Part shown: piece after piece, positions 50,408 through 59,050 of the stretch | How the letters are laid out: each line of letters starts with the position of its first letter | How positions within the stretch are numbered: position 1 is the first letter of the stretch | Source of the DNA: QANA01 sp963665505 | Lineage (GTDB): Bacteria; Bacillota; Clostridia; Christensenellales; Christensenellaceae | Assembly (NCBI GenBank): GCA_963665505.1 | Contig: OY762275.1 | Span: 434,001 to 498,000 of the forward strand | Reading direction: 5' to 3' | DNA length: 64,000 nucleotides | Notes under the pieces: generated by a model | Told to the model about the DNA's origin: nothing | What the model saw: only the letters and a program-made list of their open reading frames with translations | Databases searched by the model: none | Made by a program: the position numbers and the translations under genes

Positions 50408-52288
50408 GTGAAAAAAATACTATCATTTATAATAGCATTTCTTATAATAATAGGAGTCGTTACCTATTATCCGCAGGGAGCAAAAGCAGAGACGGAATCG
50501 CCCGAGGTGAGCGAAAGCCCGAGCGACAGCGAAAGTCCCAGCAGCAGTGATTCTCCCTCTCCTTCTTCTTCTACCTCTCCTTCGCCGTCCGAATCGGAGT
50601 CTCCTTCTGTGTCTGCGCCGGTGGAGAATGTGGATCTGACGATCGAGTCGTATACGCCGACTTCTCTGGTGGGCGGGGGAGATATTACGATCAAAATAAA
50701 AATCACCAATAGCGGGGATGCCATAGGGGATGCCGTATTGACGATCGGTGGAGAAACGGTCGCTACTTATGGAACGATCGCTGCCGGAGCCACAAAGTCT
50801 TATAACGAGGAGTACACCGTCTCGGCCAGCCAACTTGATACAGATATCGCAGTTGTGCTTTCCTATACGTTTGAATCCGTAGCCAAGAGTAAAACAAAAA
50901 CCTTCAAAGTTTCCAAAGAAGCCGTCAACGTCGGTGTTTCCACCACCGTCAAAGCGGATAATACAGAAGTCGCAGGCGGGACGGAAGTCAAATTCACATT
51001 TGCGATAGAGAACACAGGCAATGTCGCGATAGAGAACGCGACAATAAGCGCCAGCGAGTTAAACGGCGGGAATGCCTTATCTTCTGCCTTTAGCATCGAT
51101 CCGGGGAAGAGCACCATTATTCCCTACATCGCTACGATCACCGAAACGACTGTAGTGGAACCGATTCTGAAATATACGGCGAACGGGAAAAACTATACAA
51201 AAAGTATGCAAAGCGTTACGATCACGGTGGAAGAAGTATTGGTCAGCGTGGTCGTTTCCGCGGATAATACGGAGCCTGAACCGGGAGAAGAAGTGAATTT
51301 CAGTATTGCCATTGTCAACGAAGGCAATGTCAGCCTGGTAAACTTGGTCTTGACGGATAAAGATGGGAACGAGGTTCCTTTGGGCAGCACAAAACTCGCC
51401 GTAGGTGGCACGCTGAATGCGACGTATACGACAACGTTTGAAGAGAATACACAATTCCTGTTCAACCTGATATGCGATGATCCTTCGGAAGAAAGCCATA
51501 CATTTTCTTCCAATATACTGAACATACAGGTAGAGGAAGAGGATATCGATTATGAAAGTGAACTGACGCTGTTGGTAGATGCGGACATCAATACGCTGAA
51601 AGACGAAGATAAAGTGATTTTTACGATTTCACTTAGCAATACAGGCGAGCATATTTTTACGGATGTGTCCGTAAATGAAAATACGATCGGCGTCATCAAT
51701 GAAGAAGAAATAGCAGCCTTGTATCCGGGAGACAAAACGTTTACGATCGAACAGGAAGTTTTGGAAAATACCACGTTCTATTTCTACGTAAACGCTACGG
51801 ATCCGGACGAGAATATCATTAAAGTATCGGCTAACCCGATCGAAATAACGGTGGATCCGAATACATCCAATGGGATCGGGACCTTATTATGGATCATCGC
51901 CATCATCATGATCTTGATCATAGGCGCCGGGGTAACGCTTTTCATCCTTGTCCGGAAAGATAAACTTGGACAAAAGACATTGCGCTCCGGCCGCAGGGTG
52001 ATGAGGAGCAATCCTTCCCTGCGAAATTCAGATGCGTTTTCCGCGACATCCTATGCGGGATACGAGAAAAAAGACGCCGCCTATACAACAACACAACAGG
52101 ATCTGCCCGAGAAGACGATATCCATGCAGACAAAGCGGTCTAAGAGGGTAGAAATGATGGATATCGAAAAGGAAGGGCAGGAAATCCCGGAGATCCAGGA
52201 ACAGGCCGTTAAAAAGAAGACGCCGCCTGTCGCACCGAAAAAGAAATTGAAGAAGACCTCTGACTTTATGGATAGAAATAATTTTTGA
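50408..52288 (+). CDS. Surface protein with CARDB/DUF11-like repeats and C-terminal membrane anchor
   Basis: 626 residues from a GTG (GGATGGAGG upstream). Signal peptide KKILSFIIAFLIIIGVVTYY; Ser/Pro-rich spacer (about 30-70); then at least four beta-sandwich repeats of about 110 residues, each with an EVNFSIAIVNEGNVSL-like strand pair. These are CARDB/alpha-galactosidase-NEW3-like domains. One membrane helix (about 489-514: WIIAIIMILIIGAGVTLFIL) and a cytoplasmic tail with a Lys-rich end (KKKTPPVAPKKKLKK). Not LPXTG-anchored. Likely a wall-spanning adhesin, scaffold or sensor; function unproven. Confidence 0.82.
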   Translation: MKKILSFIIAFLIIIGVVTYYPQGAKAETESPEVSESPSDSESPSSSDSPSPSSSTSPSPSESESPSVSAPVENVDLTIESYTPTSLVGGGDITIKIKITNSGDAIGDAVLTIGGETVATYGTIAAGATKSYNEEYTVSASQLDTDIAVVLSYTFESVAKSKTKTFKVSKEAVNVGVSTTVKADNTEVAGGTEVKFTFAIENTGNVAIENATISASELNGGNALSSAFSIDPGKSTIIPYIATITETTVVEPILKYTANGKNYTKSMQSVTITVEEVLVSVVVSADNTEPEPGEEVNFSIAIVNEGNVSLVNLVLTDKDGNEVPLGSTKLAVGGTLNATYTTTFEENTQFLFNLICDDPSEESHTFSSNILNIQVEEEDIDYESELTLLVDADINTLKDEDKVIFTISLSNTGEHIFTDVSVNENTIGVINEEEIAALYPGDKTFTIEQEVLENTTFYFYVNATDPDENIIKVSANPIEITVDPNTSNGIGTLLWIIAIIMILIIGAGVTLFILVRKDKLGQKTLRSGRRVMRSNPSLRNSDAFSATSYAGYEKKDAAYTTTQQDLPEKTISMQTKRSKRVEMMDIEKEGQEIPEIQEQAVKKKTPPVAPKKKLKKTSDFMDRNNF

Positions 52289-52298
52289 ACGGACAGAA

Positions 52299-52330
52299 AC
52301 GGGCGCTCATAATGGCCGCCCGTTTTTTTA
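52299..52330 (+). terminator. Terminator after the surface protein gene
   Basis: ACGGGCG/CGCCCGT stem (52299-52323) followed by seven T. A second hairpin, AGCGCCCT/AGGGCGCT at 52350-52373, lies just beyond. Confidence 0.88.
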
Positions 52331-52598
52331 TGGGAACCTGAGAAGTCTGAGATGACAAAAGCGCCCTATAGTGAAGGGCGCTCTTGCAATGGAGGAAAAG
52401 GTTTAAAATTAATGGTTCTAAAAACAGTATACAACATACGGCGGAAGAAAACAGGCTTTTAGAAGAAAAGTATACGAATTCTTAATGAAGTTCACATATT
52501 GTTAATTCTTTATGCGGTACAGGAGAAGGATTGTCATTCTTTTTTTTTGATAGTATAATCATTATACAACGCTTGATCAATGAATAAAGGAAGAGCAG
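52331..52598. other. Intergenic region with promoter
   Basis: Besides the second hairpin (52350-52373) and the promoter at 52531-52559 nothing is seen. Confidence 0.5.
52531..52559 (+). promoter_or_regulatory. Promoter of the ProB-like kinase
   Basis: -35 TTGTCA (52531-52536), 17-bp T-rich spacer, -10 TATAAT (52554-52559). Confidence 0.75.
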
Positions 52599-53429
52599 AT
52601 GGAAAATTTGACTTTTGATGCGGTAGTTAAAATCGGATCTATGGCCATGATACGCGAGAAGGTGAACGAAATCGATTACAATATCATTTCGGGGTTGGCG
52701 CGGGAATTACGGCCCGGGTACATACTCATCAGTTCCGGCGCTACGGAAATAGGCCGTATAGACTATATCCACAGGAACGGATTTGCATTGCGCGGAAACA
52801 TGGAAGAAATCAAGACGGATTATTCTTCGCAGGGACAAGCTATTTTGATGTCCTTGTACAGGCAATTTGTGAACCCAAAGTATTCTGTCCGGCAAGTCCT
52901 GGTTGAACACGCACATTTCAACGATCCCGAGAAGGCGGCGCACCTGCGGGAATTTTTCTTCCGCTCGGCGAATCAGAACGCGATCCCCATAGTAAATTAT
53001 AACGACCCGATAAGCGACGAAGAAACGCGTCGCATGGAGATCTCCACACTGCGGGAGACCAATTCGTCCGTGTTCGAATGTGTGGACAACGACGAAACGG
53101 CCGCCGTCGTGGCGCGCCTGGTGGGCGCGAAAAAGCTGGTGCTCCTTACATCGACGGACGGCATCTATAAAGATGTAAACGACCCTTCTTCGCTGATTGA
53201 GGAAATATCGGCGGATTCACTGGAAGCGCTGCTGGCCAAAATCGACGAAGCCACAGAATATTGCAAAGGGGTTTCGCGGATCGGGGCAAATGGTGCCCGG
53301 GCGAAACTCGAATATGCCAAAACGGCGCTGCAGAATGGAACGACCGTGATCATCGCGCATGCCAAAAACAGCCTTTCGGATATATTGGCGGGGCGGGTGC
53401 GCTGCACAGTGCTGCATGTGACCAAATAA
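52599..53429 (+). CDS. Amino-acid kinase, glutamate 5-kinase-like, lacking PUA domain
   Basis: 276 residues. VVKIGSMAM in place of the glycine-rich VVKVGSS start, LISSGATEIGRIDY, IPIVNYNDPISDEETRR, VDNDETAAVVARLVGAKKLV and LLTSTDGIYKD match the ProB branch of the amino-acid kinase fold. It lacks the C-terminal PUA domain, and no proA or proC is adjacent. Glutamate 5-kinase is the first guess; another acyl-phosphate-forming kinase is possible because the N-terminal catalytic loop (KIGSMAM) is atypical. Confidence 0.8.
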   Translation: MENLTFDAVVKIGSMAMIREKVNEIDYNIISGLARELRPGYILISSGATEIGRIDYIHRNGFALRGNMEEIKTDYSSQGQAILMSLYRQFVNPKYSVRQVLVEHAHFNDPEKAAHLREFFFRSANQNAIPIVNYNDPISDEETRRMEISTLRETNSSVFECVDNDETAAVVARLVGAKKLVLLTSTDGIYKDVNDPSSLIEEISADSLEALLAKIDEATEYCKGVSRIGANGARAKLEYAKTALQNGTTVIIAHAKNSLSDILAGRVRCTVLHVTK

Positions 53430-53445
53430 TCGACAGGAAAGATAT

Positions 53446-53478
53446 AAAAAACAGAGGGCCTGCGCCCTCTGTTTTTTG
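53446..53478. terminator. Bidirectional terminator
   Basis: ACAGAGGGC CTGC GCCCTCTGT flanked by A-run on the left and T-run on the right; serves the kinase gene and the convergent PFOR gene. Confidence 0.9.
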
Positions 53479-53504
53479 TTGTGTTGTTTAGGTCTTGTAC
53501 CAAA

Positions 53505-56500
53505 TTATTTTTCTTCTGCTTTTTTCTTGTAACCTTCATAGCGCTCTTTGGCTTCTTCTTCCGCTTGTGCGAACAGGCGCTTTGCCTCATCCGGGAAGGA
53601 TTGGCGCAGTCTCCTATAGCGGTTTTCGCCGAGCAGGAAGTCGATATAATCGCTGGACGGTTCTTTCGAGTCGAGGGTGAAGGGGTTCTTGCCTTCTTTT
53701 GCAAGGTCCGGGTTGTATCTGTACAACTGCCAGTAGCCAGCCTCCACTGCTTTTCTTTCTTCTTCCTGAGATTTGCTCATGTTGATGCCATGGTTGATGC
53801 AGGGCGCATAGCATATGACCAGCGAAGGGCCATGATACGCTTCCGCTTCATTCAAAGCGCGCAGGAGTTGGTTCTGGTTTGCGCCCATTGCGCAGGAAGC
53901 GACATATACATACCCATAAGTCATGGCGATGGCGCCAAGATCTTTTTTCTTGACGCGCTTGCCTGCCGAAGCAAACTTGGCGACAGAACCGGTCGGCGTT
54001 GCTTTGGAAGACTGGCCGCCCGTATTGGAATAGACTTCCGTGTCCAGTACCAACACGTTCACATCTTCGTTCATAGCCAGGACATGGTCAAGCCCGCCGT
54101 AGCCGATATCGTACGCCCAACCGTCGCCGCCGATGATCCAGATAGATCTCTTGACGAAAAGATCGTTATCGGCATCGATGGCCTGCAGCTGCTGCTTCGC
54201 GCCCTCCGGAGCGGCCGCGATCGCGGCTTTCAGTTCGGGTTTGATCAGCGCGGCATATGCTTTGGCTTTCTCGGCGTCCTGTGTATTTTCCAGCCATTCG
54301 GAGAAAAGTTTCGCTAAAGATTCCGGGCAAATGCCGTCCGCCAAGGCTTTTTTAACTTTGTCTTTCAGGGCAGATCTCCTCTGTACGGTTGCCAGATTCA
54401 TGCCGAAGCCAAACTCGGCGTTATCTTCGAACAGCGAGTTTGCCCATGCCGGGCCATACCCATTTTCATTGACGGTGTAGGGGCAGGTCGGTGCGGAACC
54501 GCCGTAAATAGAGGAACAACCCGTTGCGTTGGCGATCAGCATGCGATCCCCAAACAACTGGGTGACCAGTTTCACATACGGGGTCTCGCCGCAGCCTGCA
54601 CACGCGCCCGAGAATTCGAACAACGGTTGCAGATATTGGCTGCCAATGACCGTGTTTTTGTTTATATTGATATCCGGCCGGGGCAGCTGGACAGCGTATT
54701 CCCAGTTGGCGGCCTGCTTTTCCACGCCGTCTGCAAGCGGCTCGAAAACGAGCGCTTTTTCTTTTGAGGGACATACGTCGATGCAGTTGCCGCATCCGGT
54801 GCAGTCGTAAGGGGATAGTTGCATGCGGAACCGATAGCCTTTGACGTCTTTGCCGCGCGCTTCTTTTGTAACGTAGTTTTCCGGCGCGTCGGCCAGGTCT
54901 TCTTCCTTGGCGAGGAAGGGACGAATACAGGCATGCGGGCAGACCATCGAACAGCGGTTGCACATAATGCAGTTATCCGGGATCCACTTGGGTACGTTGA
55001 CTGCGATCCCGCGTTTCTCGAATTTTGTGGTACCCGTCGGAACGAAGCCGCTCAAGTTGAATTTGGAAACGGGGAGTAAGTCGCCGTTACGCGAAAGGAT
55101 CGGGTGGATAAATTCCCGGAAGTAAGTATCGTCAGGTATCGGGATCGGGGCTGCGCCCGTGGTGGCATTGGCCCAAGACGCCGGATACCGGATTTCTTCC
55201 ACTTCGGCGATGCCTCTGTCTATGGCATCCCAGTTCATCTTTACGACCTTGTCGCCTTTTTTCCCGTACGTCTTTTCAACGGCTTCTTTCATGTATTTGA
55301 CCGCATCGTCTTCCGGAATAACGCCGGAAATTTTGAAGAAGGCCGCCTGTAGGCACATGTTGATCCGGCCGCCGAGGCCGACTTCTTCTGCGATCTTGAA
55401 ACCGTCGACATTGTAGAACTGAAGTTTCTTGGAGGCGATCGTCCGCTTCATAGCGGCGGGCAGCCGCGTTTCCATTTCTTCCAGACTCCAGGGACTGTTG
55501 AGCAGAAATGTGCCGCCTTCTTTTAAGTTCTCAAGCATGTCATAACGTATGACATAGCTGGGATTATGGCAGGCGACGAAGTCCGCCGTATCGATCAGGT
55601 AGGTGGACTGGATCGGTTTCTTGCCGAAACGTAAATGCGAGACCGTGATGCCGCCGGATTTCTTGGAGTCATAGCTGAAATACCCCTGTGCATACATGTC
55701 GGTATGGTCGCCGATGATCTTAATGGAGTTTTTGTTGGCGCCGACAGTACCGTCGGACCCCAGCCCATAGAACATGCAGCGGACACAGCCCTCGGGGGAA
55801 GCGTCGATCTTCTCGTTGATCGGCAGAGATGTATTTGTCACATCGTCGTCAATACCCACGGTGAAGTGGTTCTTGGGAGAGGCGGCGTCCATATTGTCGA
55901 AAACGGCCTTGACCATGGAAGGATTGAACTCTTTGGAACCCAACCCGAACCGGCCGCCCAGGACTTTTAGGTCTCTTCCCTCTTCGCAAAGCGCGGTCAA
56001 AACATCCTGGTACAGCGGCTCGCCCAGCGCGCCGGGTTCTTTTGTCCTGTCGAGAACGGAGACGACCTTGACGCTGGCCGGGATGGCCGATACGAATGCT
56101 TTGGCGGAGAAAGGACGATAGAGGTGTATTTTTATGCAGCCCAGTTTTGCACCGTGCGCATTCAGATATTTTACGGTTTCTTCCGCCGCATCGGCGCCGG
56201 AGCCCATCAGGACGATGATCTTTTCCGCATCGGGTACACCGGTATAATCAAACAATTTATAAGCCCTACCGAATTTCTGGGCGAAGGCATCCATCACGCC
56301 TTGCACGATCTCCGGCGTGGCGGTATAGTATGCGTTGGCCGCTTCTCTGTTCTGAAAGAAAATGTCCGGGTTTTGCGCCGTACCTTGCTGGCGCGGTCTC
56401 TCCGGGCTAATGCCCCGCTGACGGAACTCTTTGACAGCGTCCCAATCTACCAGGGAAACAAGGTCGTCATACTCGAGCATCTCGATCTTAGAAACTTCAT

Positions 56501-57029
56501 GAGAGGTTCTAAATCCATCGAAGAAACTCATGAAAGGGACTTTTGCTTTTAAAGTTGAGAGATGCGCGATAGCCGCCATATCCATGACTTCCTGTACGGA
56601 ACTGCCGCACAACATGGCAAAGCCTGTCTGCCTGGCAGCCATAACGTCCGAATGGTCGCCGAATATGCTGAGAGCATGGGTGGCAACTGTCCTGGCGGAA
56701 ACGTGAAACACACAAGGGAGCATCTCGCCGGATATTTTATACATATTGGGAATCATCAACAGCAACCCCTGGGATGCTGTAAATGTAGAAGTAAAGGCAC
56801 CTGCAACCAAAGAACCGTGAACAGCGCCCGCAGCCCCACCTTCGGACTGCATTTCAGACATTTTCATTCTTTGGCCAAAGATATTCAACCTTCCTTGAGA
56901 AGACCACTCGTCACAAGCTTCTGCCATGGGGGAGGAAGGCGTGATGGGATATATCGCCCCAATGTCTGAAAACGCATAGGCAACATGCGCTGCAGCGGTA
57001 TTTCCATCGATTGTCAGTTTTTTTGCCAT
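53505..57029 (-). CDS. nifJ: Pyruvate:ferredoxin (flavodoxin) oxidoreductase
   Basis: 1,174 residues, single-chain PFOR. Domain I has YPITPSSPMAEACDEWSSQG; domain V two 4Fe-4S motifs, CIMCNRCSMVCPHACIRPF and CTGCGNCIDVCPSKEKAL; then CAGCGETPYVKLVTQLF, and thiamine-diphosphate binding GGDGWAYDIGYGGLDHVLA with TEVYSNTGGQSSKATPTG. Oxidises pyruvate to acetyl-CoA and CO2, reducing ferredoxin; the central energy enzyme of anaerobic fermentation. AGGAGG precedes the ATG; strong promoter at 57176-57204. Confidence 0.97.
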   Translation of the reverse strand: MAKKLTIDGNTAAAHVAYAFSDIGAIYPITPSSPMAEACDEWSSQGRLNIFGQRMKMSEMQSEGGAAGAVHGSLVAGAFTSTFTASQGLLLMIPNMYKISGEMLPCVFHVSARTVATHALSIFGDHSDVMAARQTGFAMLCGSSVQEVMDMAAIAHLSTLKAKVPFMSFFDGFRTSHEVSKIEMLEYDDLVSLVDWDAVKEFRQRGISPERPRQQGTAQNPDIFFQNREAANAYYTATPEIVQGVMDAFAQKFGRAYKLFDYTGVPDAEKIIVLMGSGADAAEETVKYLNAHGAKLGCIKIHLYRPFSAKAFVSAIPASVKVVSVLDRTKEPGALGEPLYQDVLTALCEEGRDLKVLGGRFGLGSKEFNPSMVKAVFDNMDAASPKNHFTVGIDDDVTNTSLPINEKIDASPEGCVRCMFYGLGSDGTVGANKNSIKIIGDHTDMYAQGYFSYDSKKSGGITVSHLRFGKKPIQSTYLIDTADFVACHNPSYVIRYDMLENLKEGGTFLLNSPWSLEEMETRLPAAMKRTIASKKLQFYNVDGFKIAEEVGLGGRINMCLQAAFFKISGVIPEDDAVKYMKEAVEKTYGKKGDKVVKMNWDAIDRGIAEVEEIRYPASWANATTGAAPIPIPDDTYFREFIHPILSRNGDLLPVSKFNLSGFVPTGTTKFEKRGIAVNVPKWIPDNCIMCNRCSMVCPHACIRPFLAKEEDLADAPENYVTKEARGKDVKGYRFRMQLSPYDCTGCGNCIDVCPSKEKALVFEPLADGVEKQAANWEYAVQLPRPDININKNTVIGSQYLQPLFEFSGACAGCGETPYVKLVTQLFGDRMLIANATGCSSIYGGSAPTCPYTVNENGYGPAWANSLFEDNAEFGFGMNLATVQRRSALKDKVKKALADGICPESLAKLFSEWLENTQDAEKAKAYAALIKPELKAAIAAAPEGAKQQLQAIDADNDLFVKRSIWIIGGDGWAYDIGYGGLDHVLAMNEDVNVLVLDTEVYSNTGGQSSKATPTGSVAKFASAGKRVKKKDLGAIAMTYGYVYVASCAMGANQNQLLRALNEAEAYHGPSLVICYAPCINHGINMSKSQEEERKAVEAGYWQLYRYNPDLAKEGKNPFTLDSKEPSSDYIDFLLGENRYRRLRQSFPDEAKRLFAQAEEEAKERYEGYKKKAEEK

Positions 57030-57175
57030 TGATCAAACCTCCTAATAATTTTCGATTGGAAGTGGCAACCGGAAAAATCCGGGACAGATTGAAACAGTTT
57101 TGCCGTTCAACCGATTTTGATTATCATGAATAGTGCTTTTGAACAGATACGGATAGAACATAAAACACCATTCCT

Positions 57176-57204
57176 ATTATATAGTTTTGTACTTTTATAG
57201 TCAA
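57176..57204 (-). promoter_or_regulatory. Strong promoter of nifJ
   Basis: Minus strand -35 TTGACT (57199-57204), 17-bp spacer, -10 TATAAT (57176-57181). The leader is about 140 nt with a CCGGATTTTTCCGG hairpin. Confidence 0.8.
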
Positions 57205-57281
57205 GAATGGAAGCCTTTCTGCGGCGGGTAAACAAGGCCGCTATTTTGCTCGATTATTGGGGGAAAATCCTCCCGTCCGGC

Positions 57282-58454
57282 CTATAGGGGGAAGTCGTCT
57301 GGCGATACGTAAGGAAAGGAAGATATTTCTTCGATCGCATCGCCTACGGCCGATACCGTCCGCCGGATGGATGCCTGCATACTGGAAGAAGAAATGCCTT
57401 TTTCCATACAAATGCGGGAGGGAAGGATCGCGAAATTCTTGCCGGAAAGGGAAGCCGTCGTCGTACAACAATATGTCGCTTCTTTCAAAGACACATCGCC
57501 TTCCGGTGAACGAACGACCTTCAGATTGAGCAACAGGCCGTCGGTATTGATGTCACGGGGCATACTGGATACCAGATTGCCCATCGAATAGGCGACAAGT
57601 ACTTGCCGCTCGTCCCCGTTTTCTTCCTGTACGGAGAGGTATTCCACCGATTGGACCGCATGCGGGTGGCTGCCGATGATCACGTCCGCACCGGCTTCTG
57701 CGATCGCCTGCGCCATCTGCCGTTGGTAAGCGGTCAGGTTGCGGGTATTTTCTGTGCCCCAATGGACATACACGATGACGAATTCAGCGTGGCGGGCGCG
57801 AACGGCCCGGATATCCTGGGCAATTTTCTCCGGATCGATCAGATTCAGTTTGTACAGTGCACCGGAATTTTTATAGGCGGCGGTGCCTGTATTGACGAAC
57901 TGGGTATAGGATAATACGGCGATAGAGATATCCCGCACACGCACGATCGGGGTATTGGCCTGCATGTAGGCAGAAGTGTAAGTTCCCGCGTGGTAAATAC
58001 CCCGTTGGTTGAGCAGACGAAGCGTGTTTTCCAACCCGTAATTGCCCTTATCAAAAGCATGGTTATTGGCCGTGACCAGCATATCAAACCCGGCTTCGGC
58101 CAGCGCATCGGCAAATTCTTCCGGTGCATTCAGGATGGGATTGCTGGATTGGTTGGCGGCGGTCACCCCTCTTTCGGCGCCGGCGATGGGCGTTTCCAGG
58201 TTGGCTATCGCAAAATCGGCGTTCTGCAGGATGGGCCGGATCATGGAAAATACATAGGAGAAATCCCACCCACCGGAAACCCGGGCGGCATTCAACTGCG
58301 CGGACAGGCACATGACATCCCCCGCCACGACGATATCGGCGCTGGAAGCCGGCAAAGACTCCGTATCCGAAGCGGATACGGAAAAACAGGCACATTGCAG
58401 GACGAACGATATAGCCAAAAGTAAAAAAGGGAGCTTTTTCAAAAGTTTGAACAT
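57282..58454 (-). CDS. CapA family metallophosphatase-like protein
   Basis: 390 residues from the ATG at 58454 with TTGGAG six bases upstream. Signal peptide MFKLLKKLPFLLLAISFVLQ and CACFSVSASD (possible lipobox-like Cys). PGA_cap domain: IVVAGDVMCLSAQL, FAIANLETPIAG, VTANNHAFDKGNYGL, VYVHWGTENTRNLT, ADVIIGSHPHAVQSVEYL and YSMGNLVSSM. Secreted. CapA relatives act in poly-gamma-glutamate capsules, but most have unknown substrates; no capBC is nearby. Divergent from gtrA. Confidence 0.88.
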   Translation of the reverse strand: MFKLLKKLPFLLLAISFVLQCACFSVSASDTESLPASSADIVVAGDVMCLSAQLNAARVSGGWDFSYVFSMIRPILQNADFAIANLETPIAGAERGVTAANQSSNPILNAPEEFADALAEAGFDMLVTANNHAFDKGNYGLENTLRLLNQRGIYHAGTYTSAYMQANTPIVRVRDISIAVLSYTQFVNTGTAAYKNSGALYKLNLIDPEKIAQDIRAVRARHAEFVIVYVHWGTENTRNLTAYQRQMAQAIAEAGADVIIGSHPHAVQSVEYLSVQEENGDERQVLVAYSMGNLVSSMPRDINTDGLLLNLKVVRSPEGDVSLKEATYCCTTTASLSGKNFAILPSRICMEKGISSSSMQASIRRTVSAVGDAIEEISSFPYVSPDDFPL

Positions 58455-58535
58455 GGGCATCTCCAAAACAATCCAGTTTTATGATACAATCATATCATAC
58501 CAAAAAGAAACAGGAAATATTTGAGTAGGATAAAT

Positions 58536-58961
58536 ATGGGCAAGTGGAAAGACAGGATAAGAAGCAGGCAGGCTAAAGAACTCATCGGGTATGTGGTTTT
58601 CGGCGTGTTGACGACGTTGGTGAACATCCTGGCTTTCAGCGCATTGGATCAGGTATTGCACGTACAGTATCTGATCGCCAATATTTTATCCTGGGTGTTG
58701 GCGGTTCTGTTTGCCTATGTGACGAACAAATGGTTCGTATTCAAGACCAGAACAAAGACGGCCGCCGCTTTCTGGCGGGAGATCGGATTGTTTTTTGCGG
58801 CGCGGCTGTTTTCTCTCGGAGTGGATGAAGGCGGCATGTACGTTTTGGTAGACTTGCTGCTGGTGGGCAAAACGGTGTCCAAGATCCTGATGAACGGTAT
58901 TGTGGTCGTACTGAATTTCATATGCAGCAAACTCTTTATTTTCCAAAAAAAACAAAAATGA
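58536..58961 (+). CDS. GtrA family flippase-like membrane protein
   Basis: 141 residues, four membrane helices: ELIGYVVFGVLTTLVNILAF, LIANILSWVLAVLFAYVTNK, WFVFKT, and a C-terminal NFICSKLFIF. AGGATAA precedes ATG 58536. GtrA-like proteins are thought to move undecaprenyl-linked sugars across the membrane; no glycosyltransferase is adjacent. Confidence 0.88.
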   Translation: MGKWKDRIRSRQAKELIGYVVFGVLTTLVNILAFSALDQVLHVQYLIANILSWVLAVLFAYVTNKWFVFKTRTKTAAAFWREIGLFFAARLFSLGVDEGGMYVLVDLLLVGKTVSKILMNGIVVVLNFICSKLFIFQKKQK

Positions 58962-59050
58962 TGGATTCCCTTATTGCACCATAGACCGGTTTTTGCGCTG
59001 CCGGTTTCTATTACATTTTTAAGGACAAACGAAAGGAAAGGAAACACACT

